A DNA stretch of 64,000 bases from Streptomyces albofaciens JCM 4342 (GTDB taxonomy: Bacteria > Actinomycetota > Actinomycetes > Streptomycetales > Streptomycetaceae). A program made the translations under genes and the position numbers. Location of the stretch: the NCBI RefSeq assembly GCF_008634025.1, contig NZ_PDCM01000002.1, positions 4,381,501 through 4,445,500 of the forward strand, written 5' to 3'. The stretch's first letter is position 1; the number at the start of each line of letters is the position of its first letter. The notes under the pieces are model-generated. The model saw only the letters and a list, made by a program, of their open reading frames with translations, ran no database searches and was not told where the DNA came from. Below are positions 59,385 through 64,000 of the stretch, in pieces.

Positions 59385-59543
59385 TCACATCGTTGCATCG
59401 TAATCATAAAAGTCCAGTTCAAACCGCCTATTTCGTTGCACTGGACGTCTATCTAACGCAACGCGAATCACACCGCCCGTTGCATTGAGCTGAGACTGAA
59501 CGCTATGCTGAAGCCCTCAGGAAAGTACGAAGGGAAGTGCGCG

Positions 59544-60299
59544 ATGCCGGGAGGCAGGCTCACCCAGCAGGAACGTCAGCAGATCGCGCTGGGGTTGGCC
59601 GACGGACTCGCCTACGCGGAGATCGCCCGACGCCTCGACCGCCCCACCTCGACGGTCACGCGTGAGGTGATGCGCAACGGCGGCCCCACCGCCTACCGCG
59701 CCGACCTGGCCCACCGCGCCACCGAACGCCGCGCCCACCGGCGCCGGCAGTCCGCTCCCCGTGGGCAGCAGCCGCCCCCGCAGACGCACGGGCGCGATAC
59801 GGAGGCCGTGCGCGAGTACGAGGAGATGTTCACGACCCTCCTCATGCAGCAGGGCCTGCCCAAGATGATGTCCCGGGTGCTGACCTGCCTCTACACCACC
59901 GACGCGGGCAGCCTCACCGCGTCCGAACTCGTCCAGCGCCTCCAGGTCAGCCCGGCGTCCATCTCCAAGGCGATCGCGTTCCTCGAAGCCCAGGGCCTCA
60001 TCCGCCGGGAACGCGACGAACGCCGCCGCGAGCGGTACGTCGTCGACGACGACGTCTGGTACCAGAGCATGATCGCCGCCGTCCGGTCCCACGCCCAGCT
60101 CGCCGCGGCCGCACGCCAGGGCGTCAGCGTCCTCGGCCCCGACACCCCGGCCGCCGCCCGCCTCGAAAACATCGCCCGCTTCGTGGACTTCGTCGGCGAG
60201 AGCATCGCCCGCGCGGCGGAACAGGCCCGGGACATCCTGCGCACGAACCCGGAGCCGGCCGCGGCCGGCGCGGGCGCGCCGGGTTCCGATCGGGGGTAG
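59544..60299 (+). CDS. MarR/GbsR-like regulator with an IS30-type helix-turn-helix
   Basis: A 251-residue regulator. Residues 5-55 form an IS30-transposase-like helix-turn-helix (RLTQQERQQIALGLADGLAYAEIARRLDRPTSTVTREVMRNGG). After a linker comes a winged helix of MarR/GbsR type (LLMQQGLPKMMSRVLTCLYTTDAGSLTASELVQRLQVSPASISKAIAFLEAQGLIRRERDERRRERYVV), then a helical dimerisation part. Two DNA-binding modules in one protein are unusual outside streptomycetes. It is divergent from the DUF4097 gene and is its probable repressor. ATG 59544. Confidence 0.85.
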   Translation: MPGGRLTQQERQQIALGLADGLAYAEIARRLDRPTSTVTREVMRNGGPTAYRADLAHRATERRAHRRRQSAPRGQQPPPQTHGRDTEAVREYEEMFTTLLMQQGLPKMMSRVLTCLYTTDAGSLTASELVQRLQVSPASISKAIAFLEAQGLIRRERDERRRERYVVDDDVWYQSMIAAVRSHAQLAAAARQGVSVLGPDTPAAARLENIARFVDFVGESIARAAEQARDILRTNPEPAAAGAGAPGSDRG

Positions 60300-60545
60300 A
60301 TGGCGGACTGCCATCCCGGCTCGGACCGGTCGTGCCTTACGGTCGGCCAGGGGCGTTGAACGGACGGGAGGCCGTCAGCAGCAGCGTGCTCCCACGCTGT
60401 TTGCCGGATCTGGCCGGCCCGGTTACGACCGGGCCACCGGCCCGCTGCCGTACGGCACCCCGCTGAGCCTCCCAGCCCCCGCTCGATCCGGCCTTGGACA
60501 ACAGCACCTTGTGACCGACGACCTTGGCACGAGCTACCGACCTAG

Positions 60546-61052
60546 CTACGCCTTCTCGGGGCTCCGGCCCCCGTCACCCGGACCATCCACCGCAACGAAC
60601 GACCCCATACCGGGCGTCGTAACGATCAGGCCCTCTCCCCGGAGGGCGGCAGTGGCCTTCCGTACGGTTACGCGCGCTACGCCGAACTCCTGTTCAAGCT
60701 TCACCTCGGAGATCAGGTGGCGCGGAGGGTACTCGCCGCTGGCGATGCGCGACCGCACTACTTCAGCGACCTGCTCCCACTTCGAGCGCGGGCTCTCTGC
60801 CCGTGACTGCTCATTCCCGGTCCCCGCTTGTCGCGAGACGAAAGACCCAAGTCCTGGCTCGGTTTTGATCAGGCCCTCCGCCCGCAGACCGCGGTGCACC
60901 TTGTGGGCGGTGACAGCCGCGATGCCGAACTCCTCCTGCAGCTGAAGCACTGATGGAACGCGTTCCCCAGGCGAGTACGTACCGTCCGCAATCCGTTCAC
61001 GGATCACATCGGCGACTTGGTGCTAGCGAGGTCGCTCAGGGGCAAATTCCAT
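60546..61052 (-). pseudogene. Tandem GntR-type winged-helix regulator with an early stop codon
   Basis: The frame from ATG 61052 codes for two GntR winged helices: VIRERIADGTYSPGERVPSVLQLQEEFGIAAVTAHKVHRGLRAEGLI and, after a linker, VVRSRIASGEYPPRHLISEVKLEQEFGVARVTVRKATAALRGEGLI. Codon 10 is TAG (61,023-61,025), just before HQVADVI, where Tyr or a similar residue is expected (TAC and TAT differ by one base). Translation could restart at GTG 61007, but that trims the first helix. No ligand domain is present, so this is a DNA-binding-only pair. I call it probably inactive, or a readthrough candidate. Confidence 0.7.
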
Positions 61053-61234
61053 CACTGAAGCACGCTAAGCAAGCTACCCCGTGCCAGGCGAGATACTCCG
61101 TACGAGGGAATCTATAGATTACTCGCCAACACCCGTAGAACGCGCATGTAGGCTTCCTGCACTAAAGCCCCGGCGGGTGTGCGACCACCCCCGGGGCACG
61201 GCCAGCGCACCCAACAAACGAAAAGAGCGCCGAC

Positions 61235-61519
61235 ATGCGCCACCGTATCCGCCGATTCACGGCAAGGGCGAGGGAACTCCTCCTGCCGTCGCCGATTACG
61301 CCCTTCACAACTCTCCGCGCGCCCGTACGCCCCACCCCCACCCCCACCCCGATCGCCGGGCTCGCGCCACTGGCGGGACGCGCGCTCGACCTGCCGTACG
61401 ACGGCGACGCCTCCCCCCTCGTACGCCCGTACCTCACCGCCTTCGAAGCGCGCGCGCACGAATGGCAGGTCCGGCGCGACGCGCGCCTCCGCACGATGCT
61501 CGGGGAGTTCGCCGTATGA
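61235..61519 (+). CDS. Small hypothetical protein, first of a coupled pair
   Basis: A 94-residue basic protein: MRHRIRRFTARARELLLPSPITPF, a Thr/Pro stretch, then LAGRALDLPYDGDASPLVRPYLTAFEARAHEWQVRRDARLRTMLGEFAV, a helix that ends by overlapping the next gene (ATGA). Proteins of this style accompany GntR genes in streptomycetes; I know of no function. Confidence 0.6.
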   Translation: MRHRIRRFTARARELLLPSPITPFTTLRAPVRPTPTPTPIAGLAPLAGRALDLPYDGDASPLVRPYLTAFEARAHEWQVRRDARLRTMLGEFAV

Positions 61520-61896
61520 GCGAGAGCGAGAGCGGGAGCGAGAGCAAGGGCCGACGGGGAGAAGAGGGCCCGCCGCCGGGGCTGCGTGTGCTGCCCCGGG
61601 CGCAGGAGGACAGGAAGCAGAGTCTGCTGTCCACGGACGGTGACGGGTACGTGTCACGGTTCGCCGATGACATGGAGGCGGCCCAGCTCGACATGGGCAC
61701 GGCGTTGCTCGACCGCGCCGGGGCGCTGCTCGGCAACGCCGACGCGTCGGCCGGTGAACTGCGCTATCTCGCCAACCGGTTGGTCGAGGCCCTGCACGAC
61801 GCGCTGCGGGTGGCCGACAGCCGAGGCCGGCGGGTTCCCGGCCTTGGCGTGGGGGGCGGAGAGAAGGGCGTCGGCCGCTTGGCGGCGGCCGAGTGA
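61516..61896 (+). CDS. Small hypothetical protein, second of a coupled pair
   Basis: A 126-residue protein starting inside the stop of the previous gene. A disordered Ser/Glu/Gly-rich start is followed by LSTDGDGYVSRFADDMEAAQLDMGTALLDRAGALLGNADASAGELRYLANRLVEALHDALRVADSRG, a helical bundle-like part. No enzyme motif and no membrane helix. The pair lies downstream of the GntR gene in opposite orientation and may be its target. Confidence 0.6.
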   Translation: MSESESGSESKGRRGEEGPPPGLRVLPRAQEDRKQSLLSTDGDGYVSRFADDMEAAQLDMGTALLDRAGALLGNADASAGELRYLANRLVEALHDALRVADSRGRRVPGLGVGGGEKGVGRLAAAE

Positions 61897-61935
61897 GGGG
61901 GCGTCAGGCCGTCACGTACGGGAGGGACGGCCCGT

Positions 61936-61983
61936 AGGCATACGTACAGGCATACGTACAGGCATACCTACAGGCATACGTAC
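61936..61983. repeat. Four 12-bp tandem repeats
   Basis: AGGCATACGTAC repeated at 61,936, 61,948, 61,960 (one base changed) and 61,972, directly followed by GTACGTACG-like sequence. It lies between the gene pair and the leftward small membrane protein gene. Confidence 0.85.
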
Positions 61984-61989
61984 GTACGG

Positions 61990-62205
61990 TCAGGACAGGG
62001 CGAGCCATGCCGCGCCGACGACGACCGCGATCGCGACGATCACGCCGACGATGACGCCGATGCGGGGGCCGGAGGACTGCTGCTGCGCCGCGGCCCGGCG
62101 GCCGCCGCCCTGGGGCGCGCCCTCGTCCACGAAGGCGCGGAACATCTGCGTGCTGCCGGCCGGGTCCTGGTTGCCGTTGGCCGGGTTCTGCTGGTAGTTC
62201 GCCAT
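61990..62205 (-). CDS. Small single-span membrane protein
   Basis: A 71-residue protein: polar, Asn/Gln-rich N-terminus (ANYQQNPANGNQDPAGSTQMFRAFVDEGAPQGGGRRAAAQQQSSGP) followed by a C-terminal transmembrane helix RIGVIVGVIVAIAVVVGAAWLALS. Tail-anchored topology. I know of no function; the ATG at 62205 is the best start. Confidence 0.7.
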   Translation of the reverse strand: MANYQQNPANGNQDPAGSTQMFRAFVDEGAPQGGGRRAAAQQQSSGPRIGVIVGVIVAIAVVVGAAWLALS

Positions 62206-62441
62206 AGGCCAGGACCCTAGCGAACCGGGCATGCCCGGCACACCCCTGGGCCCCGTGCGTCACAGCACAGTTGCCGGGCGCGCGGACCGTTTTCCCCGGA
62301 CGCGTGCCCGGTCCGCGGCGCCGATGGGTGAAGATCTTTCGCTCTCGTGCCCGCTGACGGCGCAGCATGGTCCGGGGACACGCCTGCGGACACCCCGTGC
62401 CCGTGCCGGGCCGGACCCGAACGCGGAAGGAGCACGGCCGC

Positions 62442-63107
62442 ATGAACACCGACAGACCGGAGCTGCCCGACGCGCAGCACGCGCACTGGCAGCGGACCTA
62501 CGTCTCGAACCCCGGTATGTACGGTTACCGGCCCAGCGCCCCCGCGCGGTACGCCGCCGTGGTCTTCCGGTCCGCCGGGGTGCGGGACGTGCTGGAACTG
62601 GGGGCCGGGCACGGCCGGGACGCGCTCCACTTCGCCCGCGAGGGCTTCGCCGTCCGGGCAACCGACTTCTCCGCCGCCGGGCTGGCACAACTCCGGCGGG
62701 CGGCCGGTGCGGAGGGGCTGGCCGAGCGGGTGACATGCCTGGTGCACGACGTACGTGAACCGCTGCCGCTGCCGGACTCCTCGGTGGACGCCGCCTTCGC
62801 GCACATGTTGCTGTGCATGGCGCTGTCCACCGAGGAGATCCACGCGGTGGTCGCCGAGATCCGCCGCGTACTGCGGCCCGGCGGAACCTTCGTCTACACC
62901 GTGCGCCACACCGGCGACGCCCACTACGGCACCGGCCTCGTCCACGGCGACGACATCTACGAGCACGGTGGCTTCGCCGTGCACTTCTTCCCGCGCCGGC
63001 TGGTCGACGACCTCGCCGAGGGTTGGCGGCTGGACGACGTCCACGCCTTCGAGGAAGGCGAGCTGCCCCGCCGCCTGTGGCGCGTCACCCAGCGGCTGCC
63101 CCGGTGA
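62442..63107 (+). CDS. Class I SAM-dependent methyltransferase
   Basis: A 221-residue methyltransferase with motif I VLELGAGHGRDALHFAREG near residue 50, the acidic end of strand 2 in VRATDFSAAGL, and the post-I loop VHDVREPLPLPDSSVDAAFAHMLLCMAL. The C-terminal part (EEIHAVVAEIRRVLRPGGTFVYTVRHTGDAHYGTGLVHGDDIYEHGGFAVHFF) is like that of tellurite-resistance or small-molecule methyltransferases. Substrate unknown. ATG 62442 has GGAAGGAG ten bases upstream. Confidence 0.88.
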   Translation: MNTDRPELPDAQHAHWQRTYVSNPGMYGYRPSAPARYAAVVFRSAGVRDVLELGAGHGRDALHFAREGFAVRATDFSAAGLAQLRRAAGAEGLAERVTCLVHDVREPLPLPDSSVDAAFAHMLLCMALSTEEIHAVVAEIRRVLRPGGTFVYTVRHTGDAHYGTGLVHGDDIYEHGGFAVHFFPRRLVDDLAEGWRLDDVHAFEEGELPRRLWRVTQRLPR

Positions 63108-63132
63108 CCCGCGCCCCGGAACGGCCAACAGC

Positions 63133-64000
63133 TCAGGCAGGCGTCCCGGCCCAGGCCTCCAGCGCCGCGCGCCGCTCCGCTCGCCGGTTCCCGACCTCGG
63201 TCGTACGCGTCGCCCAGGCGACATGCCCGTCCGGCCGGACCAGGACCTCGGTCACGCCGTCCAGGTCCGGGTGATCGTCGCGGCCGGTGACGGTCACGGT
63301 CGTCACGCGCGAGCCCCACCCCGACGAGACGGCCGCCCCGAGGTCCGGATCGTCACCCGCCAGGTCGAGGTGGACGAACCGGCCCGCGGGCAGCAGTTCG
63401 TAGACCCGTATCGCCTCCGACGCGACGGCCTTCAGGCCGATGTCCGGCATCCGCCGCCCGACCAGCGGGTCCGCGCCGGGTGCGGGCGGCTCGTATGCCG
63501 TACCGAGCGCGGACACCCTCCCCGCGAGCATCCGGTTGACCTCCTCCATCCCCAGGAGTTCGTCGAAGAGCTTGCGCAGGGCCTCGCCGGGACGCTGGTA
63601 CTGCCGTACGAGCGTCAGCTCCCACAGCAGGGTCTGGATCTCGGTGTTCTCGGTGACCTGCTGTCCGACGGGCCGACGTTCCGCGTCGTAACTGTCGAGC
63701 AGGCCGGGCGGCGCCCACCCGTTGACCTCGGCGGCCAGCTTCCAGCCGAGGTTCATCGCGTCCTGGAGGCCGGTGTTCAGGCCCTGGCCCGCTGCGGGGA
63801 AGTGGATGTGCGCGGCGTCGCCCGCCAGCAGGACGCGGCCGGCGCGGTAGCGCTCGGCGAGCCGGGTGGCGTTGCCGAAGCGGGAGAGCCAGCGGGGGGC
63901 GGCGATGCCGCAGTCGGTGCCGCATATCCGGGTCAGGGACGTACGGAACTCCTCCAGGGTCACGGGCTCGCCGGCCGGCACCCGCATCCGCTCCGGGTCC
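63133..64000 (-). CDS. FAD-dependent monooxygenase, Rox/PheA-like (5' part outside window)
   Basis: The C-terminal 289 residues of a flavoprotein aromatic hydroxylase. The diagnostic [30 protein letters not shown] (FAD/NADPH motif) lies near the middle, with [24 protein letters not shown] after it and a thioredoxin-like C-terminal domain ([28 protein letters not shown]). The wording is close to rifampicin monooxygenases and related antibiotic-tailoring hydroxylases. The frame stays open to the window edge, so the start is not visible. Confidence 0.85.
   Translation of the reverse strand, partial: DPERMRVPAGEPVTLEEFRTSLTRICGTDCGIAAPRWLSRFGNATRLAERYRAGRVLLAGDAAHIHFPAAGQGLNTGLQDAMNLGWKLAAEVNGWAPPGLLDSYDAERRPVGQQVTENTEIQTLLWELTLVRQYQRPGEALRKLFDELLGMEEVNRMLAGRVSALGTAYEPPAPGADPLVGRRMPDIGLKAVASEAIRVYELLPAGRFVHLDLAGDDPDLGAAVSSGWGSRVTTVTVTGRDDHPDLDGVTEVLVRPDGHVAWATRTTEVGNRRAERRAALEAWAGTPA

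Overview
The window is high-GC actinobacterial DNA, almost certainly Streptomyces. The reasons are GTG/TTG starts, ATGA/GTGA-coupled operons, an ScbR-type TetR regulator, XRE regulators with MmyB-like or TPR sensor domains, a Wbl-like protein, SigB/SigF-type sigma factors, an LCP protein and many small proteins of streptomycete type. The species cannot be read from the sequence.

Left half (1-33,477): an integrated mobile element or stack of elements. Its right edge is an integrase/excisionase pair (31,089-33,083) followed by the 3' half of a tRNA-Thr(TGT) gene (33,431-33,477), which looks like an attachment site; the other end lies outside the window. The element carries a phage-like packaging block on the minus strand (two ParB-like proteins, small and large terminase, portal-like protein). 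That block is interrupted by a complete urease operon (ureAB-C-F-G-D, 6,557-11,858), an ScbR-like regulator and an orphan 243-residue protein. To its right are a divergent XRE-TPR regulator with an operon of cell-wall-precursor paralogues (hexapeptide acyltransferase, MurA-like, serine hydrolase, MurB-like; 17,079-21,203), a minus-strand train of very small genes including a VRR-NUC nuclease (22,795-24,949), a ParB, a Wbl-like protein, a FabG-like reductase, an XRE/MmyB regulator, a metallo-beta-lactamase-fold hydrolase and a truncated large serine recombinase.

Directly right of the attachment site (33,552-38,161, minus strand) is a compact RiPP cluster: an orphan LuxR response regulator, a 65-residue precursor whose C-terminal part closely resembles the S-linked glycopeptide sublancin, a C39-peptidase ABC transporter broken by a +1 frameshift, and a SunS-like glycosyltransferase. 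I read this as a sublancin-type glycocin cluster in an actinobacterium with only three of the five sublancin cysteines. It is the most interesting locus here.

Right part (38.4-64 kb): an IS5-type remnant, then mostly ordinary chromosomal genes: XRE/SDR pair, tautomerase, AraC remnant, pirin, small membrane and TatA-like proteins, LCP protein, ArsR with a P-type ATPase, Dabb protein, two tandem SigB/F-type sigma factors, lipoproteins, trypsin-like protease with an ankyrin protein, a Vat-like acetyltransferase, cupin, secreted beta-propeller-like protein, a DUF4097 protein divergent from a MarR-like regulator, a GntR gene with an early stop, an SAM methyltransferase and a partial FAD monooxygenase. 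Short in-frame tandem repeats recur through this part.
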